NCBI GenBank assembly: GCA_949318235.1
Contig: OX439132.1
Coordinates: 3,531,689 to 3,595,688 of the forward strand
DNA length: 64,000 bases
Reading direction: 5' to 3'
DNA from: Ecdyonurus torrentis
Taxonomy: Eukaryota; Arthropoda; Insecta; Ephemeroptera; Heptageniidae
A model generated the notes under the pieces. It was not told the DNA's origin and ran no database searches. It saw only the letters and a program-made list of their open reading frames with translations. The position numbers and the translations under genes are program-made. This document shows, piece by piece, positions 1 through 13,359 of this stretch (position 1 is the first letter of the stretch; each line of letters begins with the position of its first letter).

Positions 1-156
1 CTTATATATTTATCAAAATATTATCTAAAAGAAGAAGAAAATACATGTATTTGTATATATATATAAAAATTACAAGTACAAATATATCATAAATAGAATT
101 ATAACCAGACGTGCTGGTGAAAAAAATATAAACAACAATAATAATAAAACAGCACG

Positions 157-161
<5 letters not shown>

Positions 162-250
<89 letters not shown>
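162..250. repeat. (GA)n microsatellite, about 89 bp
   Basis: Pure dinucleotide tract starting after a TTT flank and ending at ATCTAC. Confidence 0.97.
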
Positions 251-254
<4 letters not shown>

Positions 255-589
255 ACTTTATTGATACAATAATGTAATTTGCTGGTTCAATTTTTCAAAT
301 AAAGTTTCACGATAAAAAGAAGATAACTCTTAATTTTTTGTAAAATAATGATTATGAGTCTTTAAAAAAAACCTGATGTATACACGTATCGACTTTTTTT
401 TTTTAGCACCCTCTCACTCTTATTTAATTTTTAATTCTATAGACAGCAATTATACAAAAATATTAAGGCAGTTAGAGCTAGGCATTAAGAAAAAAAAAGT
501 TAAATGATTGCAAAGGCTGTCAGTAAAAATATTAAACATTTTTTTAATTTATTTTCTGACAGCTTTTTAAATCTATTAAATATCACTCT

Positions 590-592
<3 letters not shown>

Positions 593-646
<54 letters not shown>
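593..646. repeat. (GA)n microsatellite, about 54 bp
   Basis: Pure tract. Beyond it, 650-990 is AT-rich with a 22-base poly-T near 930-950 and no recognisable gene. Confidence 0.97.
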
Positions 647-648
<2 letters not shown>

Positions 649-1375
649 CTGAAAAAGAAAATATAAACTAATTTACATATAATTTATATTATATATAGTT
701 AAAAAATAATAATAATGATAATAATTATTTTTAAATTTAATCTAATTTTTATTTTGATAGATAGAAGACAAAAAAAAATATATGATATAATTTTCGTTAG
801 GTAATATTTTGCTGACAGGTATATTCGGTGAATGAGAGAGCTTGTTGTGAAGCAGTTAATTTTTACTAATCATCTGCTTGAATAAAGTAACAAGGTATAA
901 AAATAAAGAGAGAGAAAATTGGCAACAACGTTTTTTTTTTTTTTTTTTTTATTGTATACCTTGAGGTTATTCATTATATTGGAGCTAACTAATGTTGTTA
1001 TATACGTTTTAAAACATTGCAAACTTTTATAATATTCATATATGTATATAAGTATATATTATGTGTGTGTGTGTATATATATATATATACAGGTATACAG
1101 TATAAAACTTGTAGACAGAGTTTCAACATAGCCATGGGGTGAATTTTAAAAAAATCAACCACTAATATTCCTTCTTCAAACTTTATTTTTTTTTTCCGAG
1201 GCATCCCAATGTTCAGTTACGTCATGCCACTTGTTGATTTAAAACATATCTTGATTTACTAACTTTTTAAAACTAACTTACAATTCTGTATCGTAAAATA
1301 AAAAAATAAAAATTTATTTCATACATAAATTACTTTCTGATGTATAATAAGCAAGTATATACCTTATTCATATAT

Positions 1376-1478
<103 letters not shown>

Positions 1479-1795
1479 CATACTGTATTATATATACTTA
1501 ATGGCAAAAAGAAAACTTATGGTTCAGCAAGATTGATAAATCAGTAAATATGTTAATTAGATAACTAGAGAAATTATTAAACTGTTTATTTTAGTTTGAA
1601 TTTAATAAAGTTTCTATAAAACTGAAAGTTGATTTTGATTTTCTTTAATTGTTGTGATATTGTAAAATTTAAAATGCATTTTGTTTTATTTTCTTCGTTT
1701 ATAAACTGCAAGTATAATCTTGTTCACTCGTTGCAATTGCACTCGGAGACATTCGAAATATAAGTTTGAAAACACTTGATGACTTTTTGCCCACT

Positions 1796-1872
1796 TATGA
1801 ATGAAGGTCCCATCTCATACATTTTACATTTTTGATTTAATTTTGTGAGGTCAGTATCCCTAAGGGATGCTT
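1796..1872 (+). mobile_element. Fragment of the TTAA-flanked element seen at 49019-49343
   Basis: The stretch carrying GGTCCCATCTCATACATTTT, then TTTTTGATTTAATTTTGTGAGG, matches the last 60 bases of the 49 kb element with scattered mismatches (CCCATCTCATCATTTTTATG there). Only this end is recognisable. Confidence 0.55.
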
Positions 1873-1874
1873 CT

Positions 1875-2973
1875 GTAATGCTAAAATCAGATTCATTTAT
1901 TCATGAAATTGATTCATGATGGTTTCTTGCACATATCTAATTGGTCACACGTCATCGCCATTAACATCTATTGCTTACATATATCATCATAATATTTTTA
2001 CACAACTTCAACTTTTTTTAATTATAAAAAATCATTGAACATTTGTTTTTTTAAAATTGATATATTTTTTAATTGGTATATTTAATATATAGAAAATAAC
2101 TAAATTAATAATTCTGTTTTATAATTAATGAATTAAAAATGACGACATTTCTCAGAAAAAGTAATCACATACGATACTTAAAGAATAAATTATTAATTTA
2201 CATTAAAAAATTACATTTTAATTACATTTTTTTATAAAAAAAATGTAATGTTTTTTTATATAAATAAATTACGTGTGAATTAAATAAAAAAAGAAAAAAG
2301 AAAGAAAGAAAAATATTTTTTCTAATTTAAAACAATGTTAACAACCGCATGTACGTGATGAAAATTTTAACATTTTTCTCGACACTTTTTTTTTTCTTAT
2401 ATTCTCCGATCGTTTTTTTAGTCGATATAATGGAATACTCAACAGGTTTTGACCAAATATTAAAAATACTTCTTTGTCTTTTAGTCGTCTTTTTTTTTTA
2501 TCCACATATTTCCACACAATTGATATCAACTATTTCAATTTAACTGTCATTTTTTTATATTATTGTGGCATACAGTTTGACATTTTCATTAAATGATGCG
2601 TCATATTTTATATTCATGTGGTTTTAGATTGTCATATTAAAGTATTGTGTGAGAGAAATTAGTTTATTGTAGGGGGATATTATATAGGGGTGCCATATTT
2701 TGACAATTACATCATTTAAATTTTGTAAAAACGGTTGTAGAAGCTTAAATCCAAAAGTTGACTCCCTGAAATACTTATTACTTTTTGATGTCAATGGAAA
2801 GTCAATGATGACAAAATCATGTATGAATGATGAAAATGTTCGGGTACGTGACCGTCATAAGGGAGAAAAATATGATTGAAATTATAGATAGGGTCTTTTA
2901 CGAGATTAAAATGAAAACAAATTGCCAATTCAAATTTTACGTGTTGAACTCCTACAATATTTATTTTATCACT

Positions 2974-3010
<37 letters not shown>

Positions 3011-4013
3011 CATACCTTTTTTTTTAATAAAAAATTAGTCCTCATTAAGTAATATTTATCCATAATAACATAATTTATGCTATACTGCATAGTAATAGTG
3101 TTACATAGCACAATATTTATGTTGTAATTTTATTGTAATATTAAATTATTACATAATGTATATTATGTATATTATTAAAAGGAAAATTAAGTAATTCAGG
3201 TAAAAATAGTACTAATTTTATTTATTTAAAATTTACAAAAAGATGTAAAAAAAAAAAAAAAAAAAGTGTAAATGGACGCTGTAAATCTTATTTTTAATTA
3301 AATTGATTAAAATAATAAAAAAACTGTAATTTTATTTTATTGATATTCGAACCAGCCGACAAGATCCAAATGAGGATCTTGGCTGGACGAAAAATGTACG
3401 AAAATTGTAACGTAGAATTAAAAAAAAAAAAAAATAATAATAATAATACGATGCAATTCCAAAATAGCATTCATTCTCTAACACGACATAAATGCTGAAT
3501 AAACTACGTTTCTTTCATATTGGTGGCAGCATTGTGTGAAAATCCTAATATTTATACGAATATTCAGCTTTGAATAATAATAATAATTAATTTTATTTAA
3601 ACTTTCTTTTAGCATTTTGTTTGCAAGTTAAATTAAATAATAAAGTAAAAAGTCCAGAAATTATTAAACACACACGAAATCTACACCTCCATTTCACCCT
3701 TGAATCCTATAAGAAAAACTTACATTAAAAAAAATTAATTAAGATTAATGATATACACAATTTTTAAATAAAAATTTTCATCTATTATAATAATAGTTAG
3801 ACCACCCATTATTAAAATAAAAAACTACTATATAACTATCATCCATAATTTAACAAATTGACCTTTAAAAATTAACCTTCATTGTTTCCCCTGTTTTTAT
3901 ATAAATAATAATAGTTTTAAAAAAAAAGTAAATTTATTTTAATTATAATAATAAGACGAAGTGCCAACATTGTAATTATGAAATATCTGTATTAAAATCA
4001 AACATGTCATCCG

Positions 4014-4062
<49 letters not shown>

Positions 4063-4890
4063 TTAATTTTTGTTCCCATACTTAAAAATTGTATAATACA
4101 ACTAACAATTGTCCGCTGCATAAATAAAAAAAATAGAGATTTAAATTCATGATAAACATTTTTCGCAGAATCACATACAAGGAAAAAAAAAAAAGTAATT
4201 TTGATTGTTGTTTTTCTCTTGAGCCGTATAATTTATCTTTCTGCTTTTTTGTGATTATAAATTATAATAAAGTATTTATCTCCTTGCATATAAATGTAAG
4301 TCTATATAATTATAATATTTAATTGTTATTGTAGTTTTTAATTGTCAATCTAATACATAAATTATGTAATTTTCTTGCCAAAATAGCAGTGAAATTCTTA
4401 GTATTTATAAAATATATAGATCATAAATTATATAATAATAATAAAACAAGAAAATTATAATTATGTTAGGACTTATATAAATTATATTGCAAAAATAAAT
4501 TCATTTCCGTTATGTAAGTAATATTTGTAAATTAAGTAATGTAATAAAAAAGAAATCTAAAATCATAATTATTATTAATACTACATTATATTATGGTATA
4601 TTTGCATTGTAAATTTGCAAAAAAAATGATGTTGCACAATTGCACATAATTATGATGTAAAGCCTACTAATATCTATTAAAAAATGTACACGAAAATACG
4701 CTTCTATTAACAAAAACATAGTATGTTAGGTGCAGCCTATTAGGTACTAGAGTTTATAATATATAAAAGCCTAATATTTATACAGCCTATTTTTTTTATT
4801 ATTGTCATGAAATTTATAAAATTGTCACCAAAATCTAAAAAAAAAAAAAAGAAAGAAGAAGGAAAAAAAAAAAAAAAAAAAAAAAGTCCA
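1875..4890. other. AT-rich non-coding stretch with poly-A runs
   Basis: No gene seen. It holds poly-A tracts at about 2977-3007, 3247-3265 and 4017-4059. It also holds many A/T runs and one slightly less AT-rich patch near 3350-3415 that has no open frame. The frames at 2338-3111 and 3939-4121 are low-complexity translations. Confidence 0.6.
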
Positions 4891-5139
4891 ATACGGAAAG
4901 CTTATAAATTACGCAATTTATGAGAGCAGCATTATAACTAAATCATGCTAAAACTATGCTAAACATAATTATGCATTATGCTAAATTAGAAGAGCATAAA
5001 CAATTGTGCTATACAACATAATATTTATGCTATTGCAACATAGTTATTATGCAGTATAGCATAAATTATGTTGTGTTGATTAAATGTTGCTAAAAATGAG
5101 TTTAGCATAATTATTACGTATTTAATTTTGTCTTTGTAT
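4891..5139 (+). mobile_element. Family A element, subtype i
   Basis: Starts ATACGGAAAG, continues into TTACGCAATTTATG, and ends GCATAATTATTACGTATTTA. The interior carries the diagnostic pieces TAAATTAGAA, ACAACATAATATTTATGCTA and GTTATTATGCAGTATAGCAT. A near-complete, moderately diverged copy. Confidence 0.8.
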
Positions 5140-5929
5140 AACCAAATGCTGACTTTGTTATATAATAGTTAACTTCAATTATAAAATGCGCGTGAAATAT
5201 ACGGAGAGACAGAGCGTGGGAATAAAATACATGATAAACATTCAGTTGTTTGCCTTCCTAATTAATGACTTAAAATCATTATGTAACGAGATAACAAAAT
5301 GTCCCCCGCTTTACTTTGATGTTCGGCAATAATCCTATGTTAAGTACATGTTGTTTGTTATCACACTTGCATGCACAAGTATTTAAATAATAGTGAGTGT
5401 CATTATCAATGATCAAGTAAGACGTTTGAAGTCGAAACCGCGGAGTGTCAGTGCATGTCATTCATATCAGGAAATAATTGTCACCTCGGGTAATCAGTGA
5501 TTCTTGTTGTAATTTGGAGTTATTGTGTATACTGCATACGTGTGTATTGCAAAGATGTTCTTCAAGTACGTTGAAGATACGACCAAGACCGACTTCAAAT
5601 TGGTGTCTTTAAGTGCGCGGTCTGAATTTGATTATACGTTTATTTCTCAAGTACAAATAAAAGTCACTTTACATTTTGAAATAAAATTGGGATGACATAA
5701 ATAAAATTTCATGACAAGTTTTTCAATTGATATGATAATCTTTTCAAAAGTTATAGTGTTACAGTATAATATGGTTTTATTTCATTATTTATTCATTCAT
5801 TTATTTATTTTGTGATTTATTTAATGATTTTATTAAAATATGAACCTTTATATAGAATTGTAGGAATCACTATATAGTCTAAGACACTATTTTATTTATT
5901 TACTTGTTTACTTACTTTTAAAAAAATTA
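5140..5929. other. Non-coding stretch; mixed-composition patch at 5200-5660
   Basis: The patch 5200-5660 is less AT-rich than its surroundings. It contains a 46-codon frame on + beginning with ATG at 5554 (MFFKYVEDTTKTDFKLVSL...) and a 60-codon frame on -. Neither shows a recognisable domain, so no gene is called. Confidence 0.4.
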
Positions 5930-6143
5930 TTAAAAATACGTAACTTATGCTGTATTTACGATATACGTAGCATAAATGTTTTTGGTAAAATTGAATATTA
6001 TGGTGTTCAATTTACTTATAGCACAGTATAAATACATACTATGCTTATACTTAATTGTTATTATTTATATTATTCAATATTGCTTGAATTGAATATGAAT
6101 TAATGATGCTATACCATATATTGTGTATTTATTTTTGTCCTTA
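5930..6143 (+). mobile_element. Family A element, strongly diverged
   Basis: Opens TACGTAACTTATGCTGTATT and closes GTATTTATTTTTGTCC, with eroded TATGCT words between. Assigned mainly by its two ends. Confidence 0.5.
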
Positions 6144-6225
6144 TTGTGTAATAACATTTATTTATATTTTTTTATGAATATATATTTGAGAATTATATAT
6201 ATTTGCATATATATATATATTTTTT

Positions 6226-6227
<2 letters not shown>

Positions 6228-6273
<46 letters not shown>

Positions 6274-6444
6274 CCTCCCTCCCTCCCTCCCTCCCTCCCT
6301 CCCTCCCTCCCTCCCTCCCTCCCTCCCTCCCTCCCTCCCTCCCTCCCTCCCTCCCTCCCTCCCTCCCTCCCTCCCTCCCTCCCTCCCTCCCTCCCTCCCT
6401 CCCTCCCTCCCTCCCTCCCTCCCTCCCTCCCTCCCTCCCTCCCT
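6228..6444. repeat. (CT)n followed by (CCCT)n compound microsatellite
   Basis: About 41 bp of CT passes directly into about 44 copies of CCCT (6269-6444). On the complementary strand this is an uninterrupted GGGA array. The PPSL, EGGR and SLPP translations across it are repeat artefacts. Confidence 0.97.
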
Positions 6445-7047
6445 AACGTCTTATACATATAAGCTATAGTAAAAATAATGCAGCCCTATCGTCACCAAAA
6501 GAAAAGTAAATATATATAATTTTATTACATAAAATACTAAACAATAATAAAATTAAAACAAATACAATAAAACGTTTATTCTATATTACAATATAAACAT
6601 AAAATTTAATAATAATAATAACAACAATATAAAAATATTATTAAAAAAAACTTTTAGATCAATATTTTGAGAGAACAATACTTTTAATGTTATTACATTA
6701 TATAAACAATGGGATAATAATATTTAAATAAGTACATATTATATATTATATGTATCGTATACCTCGTGTATTATCATAATAAGTATATTTTATAACTTTT
6801 AAAAACATGAGGAACTTTTTTATATTATGTGCAGATAAGATTAGGAAAAATGTTTCTTAGTTCAAACAATGGAGTAACAAATCATATTATCATAAATATG
6901 AGTATATATACATATACATACAGTACTTGTACAAAGAAACCTGGCTTCTTTTATTATGTATCCCTTATGTCTCACAGTTTACACCTACACGCAACTTAAT
7001 AAATTATAACTTTTTTTTTTCACATCACCTTTTTTATACACGTTGAT

Positions 7048-7092
<45 letters not shown>

Positions 7093-7386
7093 GGCTGTCA
7101 CTATTATAAAAACCAATAAATAATAATTTTTATTTTAATTTCAAGTCACGGATCAAAAAATGTATAAATTATTAATGGTTTTTAATACATATTGATGAAA
7201 AGAATAATGATGATTTGTTGTATCTGTATTTTGTTAAAGTAAGGGCGAACATAGGTCATTTGCAAAAAAAAAAAAAAAAAATTAAAATTAAAATTTCATT
7301 TCGTAAAAATGTAAAATATAATTATACAGCTGAAAACGAGAAATTGTGGAGATTTTTTGAAGGCAGAAAAATATTATTTTTTATAC
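6445..7386. other. AT-rich non-coding stretch
   Basis: Nothing gene-like. A 38-base poly-A lies at 7052-7089 and a shorter one at 7265-7281. Confidence 0.6.
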
Positions 7387-7590
7387 ATAAAGAAAGAATA
7401 AATTACGTGATTTATGCTGCATTTATGTCATTATAGCATAAATAATGTTAAATTAGAACAGTATTTTAATTATATAAATACAATTATGCTGTACAACATA
7501 ATTTATGCAATGTAACATAGTAAGTATGCAGTACAGCATAAATTATGTTGTTTTTAACAAATTGTGCTGAAAATGAGCTCACTTTGCACA
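7387..7590 (+). mobile_element. Family A element, subtype i, 3' end eroded
   Basis: Starts AAAGAATAAATTACGTGATT and includes GTCATTATAGCATAAATAAT, ATGCAGTACAGCATAAATTA and TGTGCTGAAAATGAGCT. The expected TTACGTATTT end is lost. Confidence 0.8.
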
Positions 7591-7844
7591 AATTTGAAAG
7601 TTCAGATTGTAGACATTTTATGTCTATGTTAATTTCAATAATGATACTCTCTCTTTACATTGTATTTGATATAGTCACGAATCCTGAATATTTTCAGGTA
7701 CATTCAAATTTTTATTGAATTTAACGTGAAGTCAAAAAGTTTAGGGGGTCATTTTTAATAATTCAGAGATGCGTGTTTTGTCAAAATACAATCTAAAAAA
7801 AAAGGGTAAAGAATAATTCAGTTTTTGAGCTGATGTGTATTATA

Positions 7845-7849
<5 letters not shown>

Positions 7850-7902
<53 letters not shown>
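7850..7902. repeat. (CT)n microsatellite, about 53 bp
   Basis: Pure tract. The rest of 7591-8320 is AT-rich with no recognisable gene. Confidence 0.97.
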
Positions 7903-7905
<3 letters not shown>

Positions 7906-8321
7906 CCACATTTTCAATTTCTTTCTTTTAGTCGTTGAGTATGGAAATAGTTTATCTGTCAACAATGAACTTTATACAAATAGTTTGTAATATAAATATC
8001 TCAAGTGTTTCAAATCTGCACAGCACCTCATGATAGTTTGATATTTTTATACTGATTTATCAACACTTTGGATTAAAAAAAGAAATAAATTGATGTGGAG
8101 GATTTAAATACAAAAACTAAAATAACAAAGAGAAAAGAGAGGGTAAAAAAAATCTGCTTTGTGTTTATAGTGAAGAAAAAAAGGAAGTTAACATAACAGT
8201 GTGTTTTTAAAAAAGTAACATTTTTTTTTCTTGAAAAAACAATACAAAAATACTTTTTGGATTAAAGAAGAAACTTTTGTTTATGTTTGTGATAAACTCA
8301 TAAATTATGTTATCGTATATG

Positions 8322-8323
<2 letters not shown>

Positions 8324-8372
<49 letters not shown>
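8324..8372. repeat. (GA)n microsatellite, about 49 bp
   Basis: Pure tract. A second, interrupted 28-bp GA tract lies at 8469-8496. Confidence 0.97.
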
Positions 8373-8373
<1 letters not shown>

Positions 8374-8948
8374 AGACCGGAGCTATTTTTAATGCTACAG
8401 TGTTTTCATACCTAATCTATCAAGCTAAGATTCAATAAACAAATTCTCACTCAAAGAAAAAGTTAGCAAGAGAGAGAGAGAGAGACAGAGAGAGAACAGT
8501 CATGTATATAGAATATAAACTTTTAAAAATAATTTTTTAAGATTGATTTTTAAATATTTATTTTTCAATTTATTATAAAAAAAACTTACAAAGTAAATTT
8601 AATTGAACAGACGCCAAGCACAGTAAATTTCTAAGAATTTTCATCATTAATATAATAATGTATAGTTCAATTACATATTGTTTTAATTATTATCAAGTAC
8701 ACCTTCTTTACTTACTGTAATTAATAACATACAATATTTTATTGATTTAATGTACTTTAATAAAAACAGAAACTTTGATATGAATCGTATAAAATTACAT
8801 GTATATATAAATATATACTGCACACTTAATTTATTTTGTTACTTAATTGGATCGAGTTAATCATATATGATAAACATAAACACGGAGAAACATTATAAGT
8901 CTTAAACTAATGGAACCCTCAGGGGGTTTAATTTCTCTATAGCAATAT

Positions 8949-9150
8949 ATACGAACAAAAGTTAATAATAATTATGCTAGCTCATGTACAGCAGTATTTG
9001 TTCAATACAACATAATTTATGCTATATTGCATAATAAATTTGTTAAGCTGCATAAATATTTAATTAGATAGTCAGGATTATTTATGTTGTGCCAAATTAG
9101 CAATATTTATGCTGTGACATTAATGCAGAATAATTTCTTATTTCTATTTC
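8949..9150 (-). mobile_element. Family A element, subtype i, minus orientation
   Basis: Reads ATACGAACAAAAG, then AATAATTATGCTAGCTCATG, then TTTGTTCAATACAACATAAT on the + strand. This is the reverse complement of the 24 kb copy. Confidence 0.75.
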
Positions 9151-9294
9151 TCTCCTATTTTTGAAACTATGATTAAATTAAAAGTTGTCAGATTTAAAAG
9201 TTGTCCGATTATTATTGTACAATTAATAAATGTGTTGCAAAATTTAAAAGAAGAAGAAGAAGGCGTATTAGTGATTATTATTAACGATCTGTCA

Positions 9295-9412
9295 TAAACA
9301 TGGAAAACATAAATTATAAGATAATTGTATAATATTTGCTGCGTTTATATTATTTGTCACGTTGCATAAATCTTGCTATTTGTAATTGCATAAATAATTA
9401 AATCCTATGAGG
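9295..9412 (+). mobile_element. Family A fragment
   Basis: Only the 5' portion is visible: TGCTGCGTTTATATTATTTG and GCATAAATCTTGCTA. Heavily eroded. Confidence 0.4.
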
Positions 9413-9599
9413 TAAAAAAAAAAAAATTAAAAAAATAAAAAAAATTAAAAAAAAAAAAAGTCTACTTTTTCTAAAAGTTTGATTTTTTAGCATTTTGAAT
9501 TTAAACAATGGATTTTTTTATTGAATTTTAATAACTTCAATAATAAAAACTGGGGAAAAAATTGTACTACATTTTTTTCCCATCGAAAAATACCTGAAA

Positions 9600-9730
9600 A
9601 TGACATACATAATTGCTATGCTGGGAAACATAATCATTTAAGCAACATAACATAATTTATGCTGCCATCAATTAATGTTACTAAATTTGAGCTATATATA
9701 GCATAATTTTTGCGCATTGGTTTTTAATTG
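9600..9730 (+). mobile_element. Family A fragment, 3' portion
   Basis: Contains ACATAATTTATGCTGCCATC, TTTGAGCTATATATAGCATA and an eroded end GCGCATTG. Confidence 0.4.
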
Positions 9731-10283
9731 TATTTTTTTTTTTATATGCGGTCTTGTATAATCTCGAAGAAAAAAAGAAGTAAAATTTCACATAACTCAA
9801 AATACACTTAAATGAATTACGTCAACAGTGCAATGGTTTTCCTATATGAACCTAACCCCATTGTAGAAAAATGATAATAAGAAAAACATAAATTTAAAAT
9901 AAGTATAAATAATAAAAATATGAATTACAGCTAACAATATTTTCTCCGTGTAGACATGATTATTTTTTTATTTCAGTTTTCATCAACATATAAGAACATT
10001 AAATTTTATAACTCGTAATAATTTTTCATCAATTTTCATCTCATATAATATATATTTTTTTATATTTGCTTGCTTGCTTGTTAATATGTATTTAAGTTTA
10101 AGATATATGATGACTTCTTGCGGAGTACGTATAATTTAAGGCAGCTTACCAAAGTACATAACAAAAAAAAATTAAGTTTACAAAATATATATAAGCTGAT
10201 GTGCATAATATCCTAGAGGGAAGATGTGCTCTCAAAGTATCTCTATAGAGACCACCCAGATTTATGTATGACTGAATCATAAT

Positions 10284-10325
<42 letters not shown>

Positions 10326-10913
10326 GTGCTTATCCATATAAAAATATGATTATTTTTTTTACTTAAGACCTTGTATATATCATAATTAATTGAAGTATCT
10401 TAAAACTTAACTACCTTTAATTTTTTTATATTTTGATTGAAGTATACATATAATGATAGGTTACATTCTATTTGTTTTATATACAGTTTTTTTTTATTTT
10501 TTAAAATAATACCCTTCATATCGTGATCTGCATATAATACGTATTTATTTATGGATTTCAGACCAAAAAAAAAAACTATTTTGAATAAAAAAAAAAGAAA
10601 GAAAGATTAATATCCTAAGGGTATCAATAAAATACAACATTCATCGAAATTTTGGGATTATAATAATTTTATACAAAGTAAAACGATATACCATATTTTT
10701 ATATATTCACAATTTTACATTGCTTGTTTTAGTTTTTTTTTTATAGAGGGCTTTGTATGAAATAGATGTTATCGGTGTAGTGCTAGCCAATCACAGGTGG
10801 CGGGAAATTGAGAGCGAAATTACAAATTTTCTATCTTTTTTTATTACTCAACCATCATTTTTTTTCTATTTTTATTAATACCTATACAAAACAAAAAATG
10901 TGAAAAGGAACAC
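9731..10913. repeat. AT-rich non-coding stretch with a (CT)n tract
   Basis: The CT tract is 10289-10323. A short patch, 10770-10815, is of mixed composition. No gene is recognisable. The minus frame over the tract is a repeat translation. Confidence 0.6.
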
Positions 10914-11115
10914 AGAAAAAATAAATTCCGTAATAATTATGCTATGTATAGCTTATTTTCAACACCATTTGTTCAATACTGCATAATCTACTATGCTATA
11001 CTGCATAATAGCTATGTTACAAAGCATAAATATTATGCTGTTATTCATATCGCTCTAATTTAGCATTATTTATGCTATAATGACATTAATGCAGCATAAA
11101 TTATGTAATTTTTTT
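10914..11115 (-). mobile_element. Family A element, subtype i, minus orientation
   Basis: AATAATTATGCTATGTATAG, then TTTGTTCAATACTGCATAAT, ending GCAGCATAAATTATGTAATT. Near full length. Confidence 0.75.
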
Positions 11116-11211
11116 CGATCCATGCATTAAGGATTCCAGTCTCGTATTCTTTCACCAACACCTATGCTTAAAATTCCAAATCCACATAGAAATTATTTAT
11201 ATTAAAGTCCT

Positions 11212-11325
11212 TTTCACACAAAGCAATATTTTCGCAGGTGCAATAAATTTAATTTGCATATACAAACTATATTTAAAACCATTAATTATATGCATGCAAT
11301 CAAATTTATTGCATTGTGTGGATAC
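11212..11325. repeat. Short palindromic element
   Basis: The arms CACACAAAGCAATA near 11217 and TATTGCATTGTGTGG near 11312 are inverted and imperfect, with ATTTGCATAT in the interior. The stretch near 16640-16730 has similar words (ATTTGCATATAG, TATTGCTTCGTATGC) and may be a relative. Confidence 0.45.
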
Positions 11326-11465
11326 AGTAACATGCTATAATATACCTTATGGGCTTAAAAATTCCAAAGACTTAAAAATTTGCATACATAGTGACCCCAC
11401 AATATTTTTACATATTTATATACTTGTTTTATCCTTAAGTATCACGGTGCAAAATATATATATAT
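11322..11465 (+). mobile_element. Diverged partial relative of the 19299-19630 TTAA element
   Basis: Shares CCTTATGGGCTTAAAA, the TTGCAT...GTGACCCCAC segment and AAGTATCACGGTGCAAAAT with the interior of the 19.3 kb element, in the same order and orientation. The terminal repeats are not preserved. Confidence 0.55.
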
Positions 11466-12353
11466 ATAAAATCTGCCTTTAAAAGTAAGTTTTAAAAAAA
11501 GGCATCTTTGTTTTTATGTAAGGTAATTTTTTTCTCTTAACAAGCTAGCGTGTTGATTTGCGATTTCCACTTACTTCATTATAATGTTGAGAACAAGTAA
11601 AAAAATACAGCCCAAGTTGTAAACTATAAACCTAAACAAGATCCTCCTCTCCTCCTACTTTTTATTTGGAGTTTGTGTTATATTTTATGAGGCAGTCGTC
11701 CTTGCGCTTGCTCCTCACAATATTCATCACAAAATTTATACAACAGGTGATCGCTCCTCTTTTTTTTTTTTTTTTTTCCTTTTTTTTTTTTTTTTACGTA
11801 AAAAACTTTAAACCTGAGCGAGCGAGCGAGCGTGTTATAAATAATTTTCTTATCAAAATACAACACAATAAATTGATAATACTTTTTTTTAAGTGTTAAT
11901 TTTTTATTATATTATATAAATGCTACTAATTTTTGTCTTTATGTTTTCTTATCAAAGTATTTATTTTTATTTTAAAAAAAAAAATACATATTATAAAAAG
12001 TTTATTAATATATATAATTAAATTATTTATCTAATTTTGGCAACAGTGTTGTTTTATAAGCAATGTTGCCACCTGGTGCTGTTTTTGAAAAAGAAAATAT
12101 ATATATTTATATTGAGAAAAAGGGCTGGTTTATAATTTTATAATGATTTATGGACGATTATTTACTGCAAACTTGATTTATCGTTTTTTATATCTGACAA
12201 CTTTTGTTTTTCCTTTCTTTTTTTTTTAAAGGTTTTTGATTATGATTTTCTTAGACATAAATAGGTAAAAAAAATTGTTAAAATTAATAATAAAAATTAA
12301 CTTCAGAACTTGTCTTGTATAATATTAGTATTATATTTGTCAAACAGCTGTAG

Positions 12354-12425
<72 letters not shown>

Positions 12426-13070
12426 ACTTAATTCTTATATTATATTGTTCAAATACATAAAACGATTAGAGAGTTCAATAGAAAAAAATAAATCCTTTGA
12501 GCTGGCAGAAAGAAAAAAAAAAACAAAAAAAAAACGGGGTATTGTGAGAGGTGTAAAAAGCGAGCTCTTTAGCGGACATTAAAGTGCGGGTCCGTTTTTC
12601 TTTTCTTCTTTTGTGTCCCTTGCTTGATAACTGCATGGGATGTGAGGCACGCAAGGAGCAGTGGGTTCAAAATCTCTGCTTTGTGTTTCAACAATCAAAG
12701 TGCGAAATAAATAAACCATAATCTGCTCGTATGTAATGCATACACTGAGAAAAAAAAAATACTTTGCTACGGTGCAATATCGTTACAATCAATCATAGCC
12801 CAAAGTAGATGTTATATAGGAGAATATAAAAGATACATGCCATGGGTTCTCCGTAAACATTATAGAGTATTCTCTACTACTTTTCACTACTACCCCATGC
12901 AATGGTAGTGAGCAAACATTTGAAATGCTTAATCTTTTTAAGTATCAAATTCTATATAATATTAGGCATACTCTCTATCCATTAAAATTTGATGTATAAG
13001 AATAACATTTTTGGAGAGAGATTAGGTTTAAAATACTATAGCACTATTTTGTATTTTCAGCACTAAAAAG
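11466..13070. other. AT-rich non-coding stretch
   Basis: Contains poly-T at 11760-11795 and a (GA)n tract at 12355-12420. A patch at 12540-12720 is of mixed composition and includes GGGTTCAAAATC, a tRNA B-box-like word with no matching A box or cloverleaf. A TACACTGAGAAAAAA word at 12744 resembles the ends of the 20.3 kb element. No gene is called. Confidence 0.5.
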
Positions 13071-13359
13071 TGTGCATTACTTTATTTTACTTGTTTTCAT
13101 TCATTGCATTACGAATCCTAACTTATTTGAGATAAACACTTTTGAGTTATTTATGAGCAGCTAAAATAATGCATTTTAGCAAATTATTAGCAACAGAGCT
13201 AATTTAACTTAAAATAGCCCAAAAAAACAACAACTCAAAACCATTTAAATTAGCTATTGTTATAATAATTTGTTAAAGTGCATTATTTTAGCTGCTCATA
13301 ATAACTTAATAAAGTGATTATCTTAAATAAGTTATAGGATTATTAACTGAGGTAATGCA
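13071..13359. mobile_element. Foldback element with arms of about 140 bp
   Basis: The left arm (GTGCATTAC ... TAAAATAATGCATTTTAGC ... GCTAATTTAA) is followed by its inverse (TTAAATTAGCTATTG ... GTGCATTATTTTAGCTGCTC ... GGTAATGCAC), with the centre near 13220. The arms match over most of their length, with small indels. There is no coding capacity, so it is a non-autonomous inverted-repeat element of unknown superfamily. Confidence 0.75.

Noticed and set aside
5279..5700. Possible coding exon in the mixed-composition patch
   Set aside because: The frames found (60 codons on -, 46 codons on +) show no domain and no convincing splice sites.
6123..6469. Long SLPPSLPP and EGGREGGR open frames
   Set aside because: Translations of the (CT)n/(CCCT)n microsatellite in three frames; no stop codons are possible in the array.
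12620..12700. tRNA-like or SINE-like promoter box (GGGTTCAAAATC)
   Set aside because: No A box at the right distance, no cloverleaf stems and no terminator found by eye.
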